From Botryotinia globosa (taxonomy: Eukaryota; Ascomycota; Leotiomycetes; Helotiales; Sclerotiniaceae), in NCBI GenBank assembly GCA_014898425.1, contig RCSZ01000004.1, forward strand, positions 310,001-374,000: a stretch of DNA of 64,000 nucleotides, given 5' to 3'. A program made the position numbers and the translations under genes. The notes under the pieces were generated by a model, which was given only the letters and a program-made list of their open reading frames with translations, made no database searches and was not told the origin of the DNA. Shown here one piece after another: positions 1 to 12,224 of the stretch. How positions within the stretch are numbered: the stretch's first letter is position 1; the number at the start of each line of letters is the position of its first letter.

Positions 1-1363
1 TTGATGGAATAATACCCGTTCTCAGAGGATTTTCCCAAGCTACACAGTATCCCTCAGTCAGGAGAACACATCCAAGTGGTGAATCAAATGCTGAATTTTC
101 TAGAACTTTGGTTTCTGCTTTCAACAAAAGCATTGAGGATGACGGAAAAACTGTGCCAGACTATTTGCGCAACAAGCCGGCGAGTAATAGCAGTCATTAT
201 CCGGCAATTCCACCAGCGAGTAGGCCCTCATCTAGATACATTGGTGCCGCAGTAGTACCACCTTCAAGGCCGATTAAACCTGTTCTGAACACGTCAAAGA
301 AGCCGATACCTAGTACCTTGTAAGTCTTTTCCTTTTATATCAAGTCAATAATGAAGAAAAGACAAGTACTAAAGTTTTACCTTCGTCATAGGGAAATCTC
401 GCAAATGCCACCATTGAAAAACCGAAGAATTTACTTTCTCAAAAGGCATGAGACTTCAGACGTACCATACCTGGCGCAAACCGAATTCCCCGAATTCATC
501 ACTGCGGGAGAAGAGAAATTCTTTCAGATGTGCCCTTTCGCAGGTTTCGCATTTGATGTAAAACGAATCGGGATGTTTTCAGATCCAGATGACAAGGCAA
601 TCTATGACCCAGAATCAACCCGAATAAAAAAAAGATGCATTGGTAAAGCAAAAATCGTCTACTTGGCTAACTTGATAGACTCTACCTATTTCCATGAGAT
701 AAGAGGCTCTCAGTCTCCATACGTTATAAGAATACTTTGCGGATGGAGTATTGAGAAGATATGGCTGAACACGAGAACTTGGGTATTGTTTGTCGATGGA
801 AAATCCTTCGAGGAGCGAATTTCTTCTGAGGCGGAATTGGATGAAGTTTGTATGCTTGGTAGTTTCCTCGGTGCAAACACAGAGGGAACTGCTCTCCTAC
901 GGAAGAGGTACCGTAATCATAGGTCGAAGGAATACAATAGTAATTCTACTAAAACCGGTAAGCACTCAAGATCGATCATTATTGTACAGTCATACAGGAT
1001 TTCAGTAATCGGGATTGCAGTCTGACAATACGAGGCTTAAAGGTCTGAGTCGACATGAAATATTCGAATGGTTTGAGTTGTTGAACATGAGTCGACCATC
1101 GAATTGTTTCCAAATTCGAGATAATTACTTGATCTGGTCTTCAAATCCGGACGACTGGACTCCCTCTGCGCGTGGTTAATAAATTTCGGTCGACTAACTG
1201 TTATTTTCCTACAGGTAATTCTCTTGTAAATAAGAGAGCTCTGCAATCAGGCTTATCACCGGTGGATGAGACACAAAGTAAGAGACTACGTGGAAACGAT
1301 TATGTTGCGGACGAAGCTCAAAACGTGACTTCAGACCTGGGATGGCGACATCGCGATGATTGA
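1..1363 (+). CDS. Unknown protein, paralogue family A (5'-truncated, probable frameshift)
   Basis: The coding frame is already open at the window edge, so the 5' end is missing. Exon one runs to 319 and encodes a Ser/Pro-rich disordered stretch. A 72-bp intron (320-391, GTAAGT to CATAG) is clear. The next exon (392 to about 957) holds the family A domain: an Asp-Pro-Asp-Asp-Lys segment, IYDP, IVYLANLI, a Trp-rich helix and FVDGK, matching the genes at 7354-8954 and 9608-11243. A further coding stretch (about 1021-1174) ends in WSSNPDDWTP, like the C-terminal copy in the 7354 gene, but no ordinary-length intron joins it in frame. I suspect a one-base frameshift or a decayed gene. A last exon (1215-1363) follows an intron of only about 40 bp with a good GACTAAC branch site and CTACAG acceptor. 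Function is unknown. Confidence 0.55.
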
Positions 1364-1689
1364 GGGAATTTATGGTGGAGGTGGGATGTTTATATAGCGT
1401 GGCGGATGATGCGGCCGCTTTGGAGGGGCTACTGAAAGGGGGGGTCCTGAAGTTGGTTGACCATGACTTCCTGGATGGTTCAAGGAGGCAGGGAACGTAT
1501 AAATTTGTTTTTCAAATCTGCTAGCAGATTCAATATTGAGATAATAATGAGAATTTTGGTGTTTTTAATGCGGTGGTAAAATACATATCATTGTTTGTTT
1601 CACATACTTGCGCTTCAACCCCGGTACAATTCGATATCAACTCCCAGCCCGTTCTCGATGATGATTTGCATCTCAATTCATGTTTCTTC
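1364..1689. other. Intergenic, no feature seen
   Basis: About 330 bp of ordinary composition between the family A fragment and the transporter pseudogene. I see no open frame with coding character and no repeat. Confidence 0.5.
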
Positions 1690-3358
1690 TTAGTTGCGAT
1701 TCCTCTCTCATAAATATTAGAATATACCCTCGCTTTACATCCTTACAGACCAACCTTATCACTATTATTATTAGTCCTGGGGTGCGATATGAAAAGATCG
1801 CCCCGCAGCCATGGGTAGAATGCACATCAAGGATGTGTACCTCGAGCCAATGTGATGCTTCGTGGATGCAGCCAGACATGAATTGATCCAATACGGTAAG
1901 TCTCTAATATCTCCTGGGTCTGAATAGCGAAGCGTATTGCTATATTTCACATGACAGCGCCGCTCGGAACAGCGTTTAGCGGTTATCTGGTAAGCAAATT
2001 TAGTTCCTGGACTCATTGAAACTCATAAATATGTAGCAAACTGCGGTTTACACAAATCTTAACGGACGCCATGGACTTGCGGGCTGGCGATGGCTCTATA
2101 TTGTATGTGGGGTGAGTACTGTACAATCTTGCTCAGGAATTTTATATAACCTATCTAGATCATGACTTTTCCTGCTGGATTTGCAACAATATTCGTTCTC
2201 CCGGATACACCCCATACAACTCGCGCCTGGTACTTGACTAAAAACTAATGTGCGCTTGCAATTGAACGAGTTGAGAAGGCTGGAAAGGCGGCCCCTGTAC
2301 CAATAACATGGGCCAAAATAGACGCATGTTCACCAGATGGAGTATGCAAGACCAAAATGTTTTGGTTATGAATGATCAGATTTCTGATGTCTCCGTCAGG
2401 GTGGTATGCGCTTGTGTTGGGATATATCGTAAGGTGATCGCAACCTGCACTTTTCACTCACTAATTTAATGAATTAGCTGTACGGGACGAGTTGTGCAGC
2501 AAGTAGCTATTTTGCTATTTGGCTGAAATCCGAGAAGTTCTCTGTCACTTTGAGGAGCGTCATCCCATCAGGTGCCAGTTTGATATCCACTTTCTGTGTC
2601 ATTTTATGGGGTTTTGGGGCAGATTACTCTGGAAGTCATTTTGCATTTGTGATTGGACCATTGGTAAGTTACCGGCTCGAATTTGACCGTGAAGTCTAAT
2701 AATTGATCCAAAAAGGGTTATGGCTGATCCTCAATGGTATTCTTGTCATTTGGCCAAAAAGCATGAAATTGAAAGAGTTTGCTTTTCTCACAGGCTGTGT
2801 CCAAATCATGACTGCTGTCTTGTAAGTTTGTAATTGTGCCGGCTTTTTCTTATATGAATGGTGATATCAGATGGGACTATTACTTATGCATGGGCAAATG
2901 AGATATGTGCAGGAGATAGCGAGGAGCGAGCTATTGTTCTAAGCAGTATGAATGGGTTGCAATACGCTGTCATTATCTTTGGCCATTGGGCTTCAGCAGG
3001 GTAACTTACTTGTGTGATCGCAGGCAGCGGCATGGCTTCCCATTGTCATCTTTCCGCAGACCGAAGCACCCACATTCCGTAGGTGAAATCGAAGGGTTTT
3101 TTCATGCAGGACAACTGCTAACTTTTAGAAGGTCGTGGCTTCCCAGCTACATTCGAATTTGTCATTGCTGCTCTCCTTGCCATCTTAGTTATCCAGTTCC
3201 TCCACACGCGCGAGTTGAAGCAAACAGCAGAAATAAACCACGAAGATACCGAAGCAATAAGCTCTGAGGAGGTATTACATATCGACGGTGGACCAACTAA
3301 GGGATTTGAGAGTGGCGAGTCCCGCGGAGCCGCAACAGGTGGAGCTGTTGTTTCCTGA
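1690..3358 (+). pseudogene. Decayed MFS transporter of the Fen2/Liz1/Tna1 (anion:cation symporter) type
   Basis: Translated pieces read like the second two-thirds of a fungal vitamin/allantoate-type MFS permease: a segment ending in GTAFSGYLQ, then [46 protein letters not shown], later FAIWLKSEKFSV, TYAWANEICAGDSEERA and the last membrane helix before a hydrophilic tail ending at 3358. Several fungal introns remain recognisable, for example the donor at 1990 with acceptor near 2036. The gene is broken. An in-frame TAA (2246-2248) follows the WYLT segment, further frame breaks occur, and the N-terminal helices expected before about 1930 are not readable. Family members move substrates such as pantothenate, nicotinate or allantoate across the plasma membrane; which one applied here cannot be said. 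Confidence 0.75.
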
Positions 3359-5160
3359 TAGAATGCGATGGGAGACCGGTGGTGTAGACTGGTGACGCTC
3401 TCTCCATGCAGTCAAGAGGATGCAGTAAGAGTTGGAAAGTAAATACTATTGTACCTTAGCCGTTCATGCATCGGGAATCTGGGGAAGGTGCGCTGTATCA
3501 TTGGTGGCTTGATTAGTAGAGATAGACTGTCATTCCAAAAGGCATACTCATCTAGACTCACATGGAGCTTTGAGTCTTCGAGGGAATTTGGACGGTGTAC
3601 CAGACCTGAGAATTTCGTGAAAAGGCGTCATCATAGAGCTTTGACGGGAGATATCTACCAAAAAGCTAGCGGCGAATGTAATAGACTATTTGAAGTTGGT
3701 TATGGGCGTTGTGTTGTCTGCTACAGTATCAAAGGGTTTCCGAAAGAGTAAAGCACAAAACTCTACCTCGTACTTCTAGAAGTAGTGTAAACTAGCTACT
3801 CACCTTGTGGATATGCTTAATTGGCAGGGCTGTACAGAGAAACCAACAAAGTCAAATCGGATGGCGTAGGAAAAGGATCCAGCTTAAAACGAGTTGCTTC
3901 TTTCCTTCATTCACCCAAAAGTCTCATAGGATGACTAGAGGATACCAAATATCATTTCAAATGTCATGCTTCTAAGATGTGGTTATTATTGGCGGCCTCC
4001 TTGGTTTCTGTGACGACACAAATCAAATTTATCTCCCTGAAATGCGAAAAAAAGAAATGATTGAGAGAATTTAGGAGGGAATAAAATACACAGCGACCTA
4101 ATAACAGGATTGAATCTGTGGTATGGATGACTTAACTAGCTAGACTGGATTTTAGCTCTTCAGAATCAGAAATTTCCATAGTACAAAGCATGAGAACAAA
4201 CCGCGCATTGTCTAAAGGATAGATTAAGGTCCTATACAGTGATGGTGTTCGATTTCCTGGAATGTGACTAGAGTTAGATCTCGCAAGCTTCACTATTTCG
4301 ACATAGAGAAGCAGCACATCGGTATCGCACCCTTCCAGTTCACACGACAGTGTTATCAACTTCCATAAGATCAATTTCACACTTGAGGCCTACTTCAATG
4401 AAACATGCAAAATAACCTGCAGTCATTAGAAGTCTCACAGAAGCAACGCGGAAAGAGCACATGAAGTACATATTCTCAGCCCTGATATTGGGAGACTGTG
4501 AGTAGCCAAACTCAAAGCTCTCTAGGTATCTGCACTGAAGATGAAAATATAACTTAGCTCAACAAATCTCGACGAAATGGAGAATCATAAACGGTGTGGC
4601 TAATGGTTGGAGTGCCAGAATGAAAATCTTGTAGGCAATAATAAGCACATCCATATTACACCATCTTCACCGCTATCTTGTGTATCAGTCTTATTCATTC
4701 CTTAGAATCGTGCCACAGACACTCTTAGTGTATCTGATAATGAGGATTACATTAAACGCTTGGCATGATCTTTGTAAATAGAAAAAAAATAGACGAGGTG
4801 TATTGATGTCCAAGATCTGCATACTTTTAGGATGTGACCAAGGACCCCTTGGAAGTGTTCTAAGAATCTGCGTACCAATTTAGTGGTTGTTATTCCAGAC
4901 CGACTGATCGCTGATCTCCAAGTGAGTATATTTGAACCAAGAATCTATTAACTAAACCACTTCAGATTTCTACGGCTTGTTTCGCTTCCATCTTACGAGC
5001 CTTGACCGTGAAAGCATTCGAACCTCGCAGAGTGTGCTCTTACATCACTTACAAGCAATGATCAGATCTCATCCAGCTGTAATCAGCCCTTTATGGTGAA
5101 TCCTGTATCGTGCTATCGTATTTCATAATCGGCCTACGTATTTACTCGTTATTAATATGC
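3359..5160. other. Gene-free stretch
   Basis: Only short overlapping frames without introns, family motifs or convincing starts are present. I see no gene or repeat. It may be the decayed flank of the transporter pseudogene. Confidence 0.5.
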
Positions 5161-5376
5161 CCACTAGTAGGTGCATGAAATGACAGAACACTTTTCAATT
5201 TTCAATATTTTTTTATAAATTCATTCTTTAATTGTTTGATATTAGAAGTCGTATTCTAGTTGTTTCATTTTTATTCAAGAATTATAACAATTTATAAAAT
5301 ATATAATTCATTATATAAAAAGATATTTATAAGTTTATTTTTGTATTGTTCTGTGAATCCGTACACCTACTGGTGG
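5161..5376 (+). mobile_element. 216-bp MITE-like element, copy A
   Basis: The ends form imperfect terminal inverted repeats of about 28 bp. The left end begins CCACTAGTAGGTGCATGA and the reverse complement of the right end begins CCACCAGTAGGTGTACGG; both run into a shared CACAGAAC-like block. The interior is AT-rich and non-coding. A second copy of identical length lies in inverted orientation at 30660-30875. No unambiguous target duplication was found. The lack of coding capacity and the TIRs point to a non-autonomous DNA transposon. Confidence 0.75.
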
Positions 5377-5868
5377 TCCGCACAACAGTAGCCGTCGCGT
5401 AATCCCAAAAACAGACAGGGTCCGAAGATCCACAATTAAGTCGCAACTGAAAGTAAGTAACAATACAACTTCGCAAGAACAGCCAAATTTGAAAAAGAAA
5501 AAAGAAAAAAAAGGTAGTGGTAATGTCTGCTATCTGTTGCGAGCAAAAAAAAAATGGATATCTGTGCAACTCTTTACTGAGTGGTGCGTTCGGAACTGAC
5601 AAGGAACCTATTAATCGGGACGGCTAAGCCACTGCCGACTCAGTTGAGATGCTTTGATACAGGAACCGAGTTTGTTCTAAGATAAGTACCAGACAACGTA
5701 CGATAAAGTCACATATAAAAGTTGCGCAAGTATCTTGAATGCTCGCCTCTCATTATACTTATCATACGTTTGAAGAAAAACACAAATTACAAACAACATT
5801 TGCGACGACAAACTTCTAACAGCACCTTGGCGCAAATTGAGAGCCAAGTAAAGCTCGTCATCATAGCA
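5377..5868. other. Intergenic / likely 5' leader of the next gene
   Basis: No gene is seen here. The frame of the following gene stays open upstream of its ATG for about 50 codons, but the extension has no in-frame ATG and looks like leader sequence. Confidence 0.4.
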
Positions 5869-6423
5869 ATGGGTGACATTGTAACTAAGTTGCAAGCCGG
5901 TTCAAAAGCTGCCGTGGAAGAGAAAGCTGGTGATGCAATCTTAGAAAGCCCTCCGCAATGCACCCCTACACTTGGTAAAGTTGCACTTATAAAGGATATC
6001 GTAATATCACCATTTCTATGCTAACAAAGACGTCAAGTTTTTGATTCAGAAGTCGCCGTTCACAACACTGCACGAATCAATCTTCGAAATATAGAGGACG
6101 GTAACGAATTCCAAGTACAGACGGCACGACCTACAAAAATGCCCAAGAAGACGTTCGGCTTCACGAGATCGGCAAGAAAAGCTCGACTCCGATGGAAGGC
6201 GGAAGAGAGAAAACAGATCGCTTTGGGAGTCCATCACAAAGATGAAATCCCAAAAGTTGTCGACGCTGCCAGAAAAGAAGCAAAGCGCCAATATAGAGAG
6301 GAGATGAAAGCACGCAGAGCATTAAAACGGGAGTCTGAAACGATTAGATCACAGAGCAAGATGCAGACAATTGGAATTGCGGATACTTCTAGCGATATCG
6401 ATGGTGGCTTCAGGGCTGGGTAA
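5869..6423 (+). CDS. Small basic protein of unknown function (159 aa)
   Basis: Two exons, 5869-5974 and 6050-6423. The intron has donor GTAAAG, a perfect GCTAAC branch site and acceptor TTCAG; splicing keeps one frame of 160 codons. The N-terminal third is mildly acidic. Residues from about 68 onward are strongly basic and helical (runs such as ARKARLRWKAEERK and AARKEAKRQYREEMKARR), which suggests a coiled or nucleic-acid-binding segment and a nuclear location, by inference only. After the stop, another frame stays open to 6568 with a plausible coding tail (ending MNMDMSSK), so a frameshift or missed splice near 6418 may have shortened the product. No family recognised. Confidence 0.55.
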
Positions 6424-7353
6424 CTATTGCTTTCATCCCACAGCAGAGACCATGCAATTTACTGATGTATTTCAAAGTGACGCAGCACAATTGCCTCCAC
6501 AGGCGGCAAATATTGAATCAAACGAGTGGATGAATGCAGATATGAATATGGATATGAGTTCCAAATAGAGGAGCGGTCGCACCAGGCGTAGACGGGTGGC
6601 CTTGAATGATGGTCAGGAGATCCATGGGTGAGAATGAGGAAAGTGTCTCAACTCAGAGCTCATGAATGGTGTTGTTCCTTGATTGGGTACTCAATTACAC
6701 GGTGGAAACTTCTCGGATTTTGCGGGAATTCTGATTGAATAAGGATTCATACAAATTTGAGTGCCTTCTGTGTACCTATGCTCATTCTCGGGTGTATTAA
6801 AACGAACTTTTCAGTCACTACGTTCTCAGAATGAAAAATTCAATCACGTAAAAGCAATGCATCAACTTCGCTCTAGGATCAGAGATAACGTTGATATCGA
6901 GGGTGGCCTGTTGCATTTGACTCATGATGATAAGGAATTGAGGTCAAGTTAAAGTTGACAGTCTAGGTTAGTCATGATTAAATGGGACTCTTAGCAAGCC
7001 ACCATATGCATCTAGTAGCTTTAGTGCAACCTCCTTTCTTAAGACTTTTACTTCAATGAAGATATTATTCATTTATCACTCACTACACGGTTCTAAATAA
7101 TTCTGAGACATAAATATTGAGAGTGCTTCTGTCAAGAACTCTATGTGAGAAGCTTACTTTCTCATCAACAATCCCGAACATGTCATCATATCCTTGCAAA
7201 CTAACCCCCCCCTCCCTTTGCTTACTATTTCCCTCACTTACTCTGACGGAAAAGCTTTGCTTGTCTTACTCCTATAATTTCCATCAATGACGTTAATCGC
7301 CCAACCGGAACGAAGGTCCAGAATACGGAGTCAAGATTGAAATCAGAATCAGC
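6424..7353. other. Intergenic
   Basis: Apart from the possible out-of-frame tail of the preceding gene (to 6568), I see no gene. A short C-rich tract lies near 7203-7215 in the 3' flank of the next, convergent gene. Confidence 0.45.
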
Positions 7354-8954
7354 CTAGATATCTTTCGCCGCAGGAGTAGCCTTCACAAACATGTCGAAAT
7401 AGTTGGCGAGAGCTAAATCTCGCTCATCCCAATCTTGCCACAGAGTAAGATCCAGTTGACACCGCTCAATGAACATCACCATGGGCGTCCAGCGATCATC
7501 TTCACTCCATGATAGCATATCTTCCACCACGTTTCCAGGCACGCTGAAGTATTCCAGGACTTCATCCCAGACCAACATAGGTTTCCCGTTGCGAACCTTC
7601 CCAACAACTTTCGACATCTCTCCAGTATTAAAGACTCCCATGTGCAAGTCCTGAAGCAGTCGGCCAATCAGTCCTGAGCCTTTCATCGCTGAGCCTATGT
7701 GCACATGAAGAAAGTAACCGTATGTTTCATTGAGGCTGATATACGCGTCGATCGGCATGTGTCGAGGGACTTGACCGGTGAAGTTCGATCGGGTTGCTTC
7801 AATTAACGTCTGGAGAGTGGGGGTCTGATTTGGTTCTTGATTGAGCTTCTGTTGAGCGGGACATGATCGCGTTGACTTCTTTTGTCTCTGCGCAGTTGGG
7901 TTTGGTTTCATTGAATTCTTCGATTTTCGCAGAGTAGCAGCTGGTAGGTTCCCCTTTTTTAACTTCTGCAAATTTAACTTTGACGGAGCTGCTTGAACAG
8001 AATTTTTTATTGTAGAAGCTTGTGGGGGTTCTATCTCCAAGTCCTTTGGAAAGGAAGACGATTGGCCTGTGTTCGGCTTCTGCGACTTGGGTGGTAATTG
8101 CATTTTCTTCTTCAAAGTCTTTGGAGCACCAATTTGATCTTCTGCGGTCAAGTCAATGATCTCAGCTTGTCTGGAGTTTATTCCATCAAACATCTTCGCA
8201 TGGTTCGTTGTTTCAGATGTTTTCTGCAAGGAAATGCTAGAGTTTGTGAATCCAGGGATAGGAAGCCGGCGCATATATGAAATCAACTCGTTACGCACAG
8301 CTTTATGATTTATCTCAGTGCACCCAAGGTATATTGCCAGTACCTCGATACCTATCAATTCGAGTTCCCAGTGTTTTTTCATAAGACCCATCTTAGAATC
8401 GAGGGGCAGAGGTTTCCCATCCAAGAAGCGTACCAGGCAATCAATCATTGTCCAAAGCGTTCCAACGTTCCATTTAGCAATTTGTTCGTATTCCCGTCCT
8501 CTATTCTTGAAGCTTGACTGGATTAAATTATAGATATAGACTATTTTTCCCGGGATCCTGGGGAATGCGGCCCTTTCCGTTTTCATGTGCTCTGGATCAT
8601 AACAAATTTGATCTTTGTCGTCTTTCAATGTCCCATTGAGTTTTGAGTCAAATAGTATCCGAATCAAAGGTAACTTCTCGAAAATGATGGCTTCCGATGC
8701 TTTGGTCATGCGAATCTCCTCCTGATTATTCTTTAGGAATATTGATTGGAAGGTGATTAGTTCCTGGGGTTGACGGTCTTTATTCAGGGTACTTAAACAA
8801 TGAAAACTGTTAGTCTTGATGAAGTGAAGTCTGGTAGTTGATGGCTCACATCCCAGTCTTTAATGAGCGGTGGAATCTTCTTGAGCTACGAACAGAAAGA
8901 CGCAACTCACCCAAAATTGACAGTAGGTCTTTTGATTTCTAAAGAGAACTCCAT
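7354..8954 (-). CDS. Family A protein with two related domains (493 aa), unknown function
   Basis: Two exons: 8911-8954 (starts MEFSLEIKRPT) and 7354-8791. The 119-bp intron has donor GTGAGT, an AAGACTAACAG branch region and acceptor TTTAAG; splicing gives 494 codons in one frame. The N-terminal domain (about residues 20-190) contains a KLPLIRILF helix, CYDP, KIVYIYNLI, a W-rich helix TLWTMIDCLVRFLDGK and a final helix ending VLAIYLGCTEI. A Lys/Pro/Gln/Ser-rich linker (about 195-355) follows, then a second, diverged copy of the same layout (about 360-487: MLVWDEV, MLSWSEDDRWTPMVMF). The fold order and the last two helices resemble a degenerate BTB/POZ domain. That would suggest protein-protein contacts, but it is inference. 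Paralogues lie at 1-1363, 9608-11243 and 21291-22399. Confidence 0.7.
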
Positions 8955-9607
8955 GATGACTAGGAGCTAAGGCGTCGTGTTACAAGTTTCTCGGCGTGAA
9001 TAAATGAACGTGTTAATGTTGGAATTTAATAGAAATTCGAGGTGCCGTTTGACGTGAGAACAGCTTCAAGCCTGTCCGATACGAATGTGAGTCACATGAT
9101 CTGTAGATTATGCTGTAGTTGACTACGCGGGTACTGTAGTGCCTAGCATACGGCTCGGCTATGTAGGTAGACTTATAGCTTCAGGCTTTAAATCATGCAT
9201 CTAGAATAGAAACCTCCGAAATTGCTCTGAGATGATTTCAAGGTGCTCCGAGATACTTAAGCCCGTCTCATACGCTAGGTAGGAGGGATAAATATATGGG
9301 CACATTAATCTCTTATTCAACCCTAGTCAGAAATTGAAAAACAATCACAAGAGCATCAACTCAAACAACAACGAACATGTAATCACACTAATAAGGCTAC
9401 ACTGAGGTTGTTGAAAATTGATTCATGGTTCAATCTACTAATAATTGTTCCTATCTCTCCTTCTACGCTACATATATCTGTCGCAAGTCAAGTTACATAC
9501 AGTGCACTGCTAGCACCATAACACGAAGATGTTACAAACTATGATCGCCTTCTCACCGGTGCTCAATAACACTTCCACCCGGTCGTCATTTGTATCACTG
9601 ATCCACA
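8955..9607. other. Intergenic
   Basis: No gene seen. This contains the 5' flank of the 7354-8954 gene and the 3' flank of the next gene on the same strand. Confidence 0.5.
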
Positions 9608-11243
9608 CTATTTGCCAAACCTCAATGGATCATTGGGCCCACGCTTATTCTTGAAATATCCAGGGCCTTTAAAACCATGGGTAGTTTCTCGTGTTTTGTT
9701 GTTCGGATCATCGCTCTTCATCTTCGTGCCCCAGGAAACATGGAAGCGTCTGAGGATTTTGTAATCTGCCCCCAGCCATTTACCCACTGCCCAAACCAGA
9801 TCTTCCTTTAGTGCCATTTCTTCTCTGGTACGCTGAGGTGGATCCCCTGCCCCGTTGCGCTCCGTAAAAAGCAGCCAGAATTGGACCGCTAGCCATAATA
9901 CATCTTGGCCCGTTTTCCCCTGGATCCAAGGGTCTAGCTCCTTCCATCCGTCCCAGCTTTCACCAAAGTCGGAAATCACCTCATCATAATACAAAATTGG
10001 AAATCTGCTGTGTGGTTTCTTGATGTCACTTTGTATCGGATCCCACACATGGCCATCGCTTACTGGAACTCCAGAATCATCTACACTTTCCCCGGAGCCC
10101 GTTTGCCGGGCATTGAAAAAGTAGTGGAGACGAGGTGCACTACTAAGAAGATTTGTCTTGAAACATCTTATGTATTCCGGTGTGTAAGTCTTGCCCCAGT
10201 TTTCAACCGATAGCTCCTCCTGTTGATTGGTTGGGAGATCTGTTTTCAATATGACAACAAAGTTAAGCCCCTCGATCGCTCCTATTGGTGGAGGCAATTC
10301 TAATTGGACTACGGCGTTTTCAATGACAGACAGAGACTCATCTGTCTGTGACTCGCTGAATGAACACTGTTAGCAAATAGCACTAGCAAGACAATAAGAA
10401 TAATAATCTAGCTCATGGGCAGCACGGCACTCACGAGATAGCTTTAGGGGCTTCACGCCGAGGATTTTTAATGATCTTCTCAGTAGACCGGGTTGATAAA
10501 TCGCTTGCAACACTCTCACAACCTTCTCCGATGGATCTTTTTCTCTTTCCAGACGCTTTTTTATGATTTCCCTTCCCGGATTCACCAGTATCATCAATCA
10601 GCATTTGTAAACCACTTTCTTTAGCGGCAACTTCTATCAATGGAAGATCTGCGCCAAAGGCGTTTGCAACGGTTAGAGAAATTTGCAGTTCGTCATCCGA
10701 AAGATCTGGAAAGTTTTTCCTGGACAGCCATGTGTGCCAATATCGAAGATGAATGATAATTGTTGCTGGTTCAAGTCTCTTGATAGCCTCATAGCCATCA
10801 CTCCTTGTCATAAGGTCGCAGCGCATGAGTTCTTCCAGATAGATGTGTCTTTCTTTTATCAACTTTTGGGCTTTTATTGTCGAAAACTCGCAGGCAATCG
10901 TGTTGAGCGAATCGAAGTCTGGGTCGGAAGCCTTTCGTGCAAAAATCTGACGAAATACAGCAAAATTATCCAACAAGTATCGAGTTTGAGAGATAACAAA
11001 TTGTGCTTGTGGAGAATCTTCAGTTAAGTATATTCTTTTCTCTCGATTTTCAATAACCGTGAACTTTGCGATCTCATTACTGTTTCTTTGCAGAACATTC
11101 GTGACCTGCACTTGTAAACTGTCTATAAGACCGTTCGTTGTTTTGTCGACACCGTCGCCGGAGTCAGGTAACTGTAGCATTGAAGATAGAAGTTCAGCTC
11201 TTCGCATAAAAAAAGAGACTGATGATTGTTCTTCTAAAGCCAT
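9608..11243 (-). CDS. Family A protein with two related domains (518 aa), unknown function
   Basis: Exons 10435-11243 and 9608-10355 are joined across a 79-bp intron (GTGAGT, TGCTAAC branch site, ATTCAG acceptor) and stay in one frame of 519 codons. The N-terminal domain (about 60-205) has a KRIYLTED strand, NFAVFRQIF, IYLEELM, a Trp-containing helix and a PDLSDDELQISLTVANAFGAD helix; this last part looks most like the end of a BTB/POZ domain. Residues about 215-300 form a Gly/Lys-rich linker with KRKR. The C-terminal copy (about 339-470) has WDP, ILYYDEVISDF, VLWLAVQFWLLF and AVGKWLGAD. The ATG at 11243 is the simplest start. An upstream frame opening with ATG at 11575 could supply an extra N-terminal exon through a GTATCT donor, so the 5' end is uncertain. 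Nuclear location is suggested only by the basic linker. Confidence 0.7.
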
Positions 11244-11575
11244 ATTGATGGATGAAGGCTGTGTTGAAGATAAATCAATAGTTTGTGCAAAATCAATCGG
11301 GTTCTCGAAAGGTGCATCAACCTTAAGGAGAGCAGTTTCGAAAGAATTGTGAGCGAATTTTGTAGAACACAATGCAGATAAAATATATACGCACTTTGTA
11401 GAATCAGAATATCAAATAGGTTGTACACTGTAGATACAGATGGAATGTAACGCTGGCAAACTTCAATCGAATGAAATCTATATTTTGCCAATTTCTGAAG
11501 AAGCAAGGCTGTGTGCTCAAAGCAGGTTGATACAAGCGCACAAGCTATAGAACATTCGACATCGGAAGGTTTCAT

Positions 11576-12224
11576 TCACTGGCAACATGTTGAATAATGC
11601 CCCGGTACTCGTATCGTATTATAAGGAGGAAGTTTTTGATGAAAAAAACAACATCGTTGACAAATGGACCTTGGACAACATGCAATACGTCAATCTTTTA
11701 AGAATAGAAGCAGAAGGTCGCAAGATAACGAGAAATCCGCATTCGAGAACAGCTTTCCAATCATGCTCTCCAAAGACTAACTCAAACCAAACAATTGGCT
11801 ACTACCTAGTATGATATCAAGGATTCCCTGTGATTTTTTGATGAAATACGAATTCTCACATTTTGAATGCAGTCTCATGAGTCCATGCAACCAGTGCCAC
11901 TTGTTGCCATCTACTGACGTAACCTCATACTAATTTCCGGTATTGTTCATGGCAAATGATAACTACCTCATCTAAAATACATTCAACTTGACGACGTCTA
12001 TTGAAACAATCGATCTTTTTGAGTTCTTGCAGAAGGAAACTCATTTCACAATATCACATTGAATTAAACAAAAGCTCACATCTTATTAATATGACGTAAC
12101 GATAACAGAGAGATGAATCTTTTTCAGGGCCTTGCATATTTTCTGGTTCAAAAGGCCTACATTCTGAGATGTAAGCACATTGTATCAGATGATAAATTCC
12201 ACGCTGCTTTCTGTGAAACACAAG
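11576..12224. other. Intergenic
   Basis: No convincing gene. A short forward frame at 11587-11814 lacks introns, motifs or family likeness, and I do not call it. Confidence 0.45.

Noticed and set aside
3449..3751. 100-codon forward frame
   Set aside because: Non-ATG start, no splice structure or motif; adjacent to a pseudogene.
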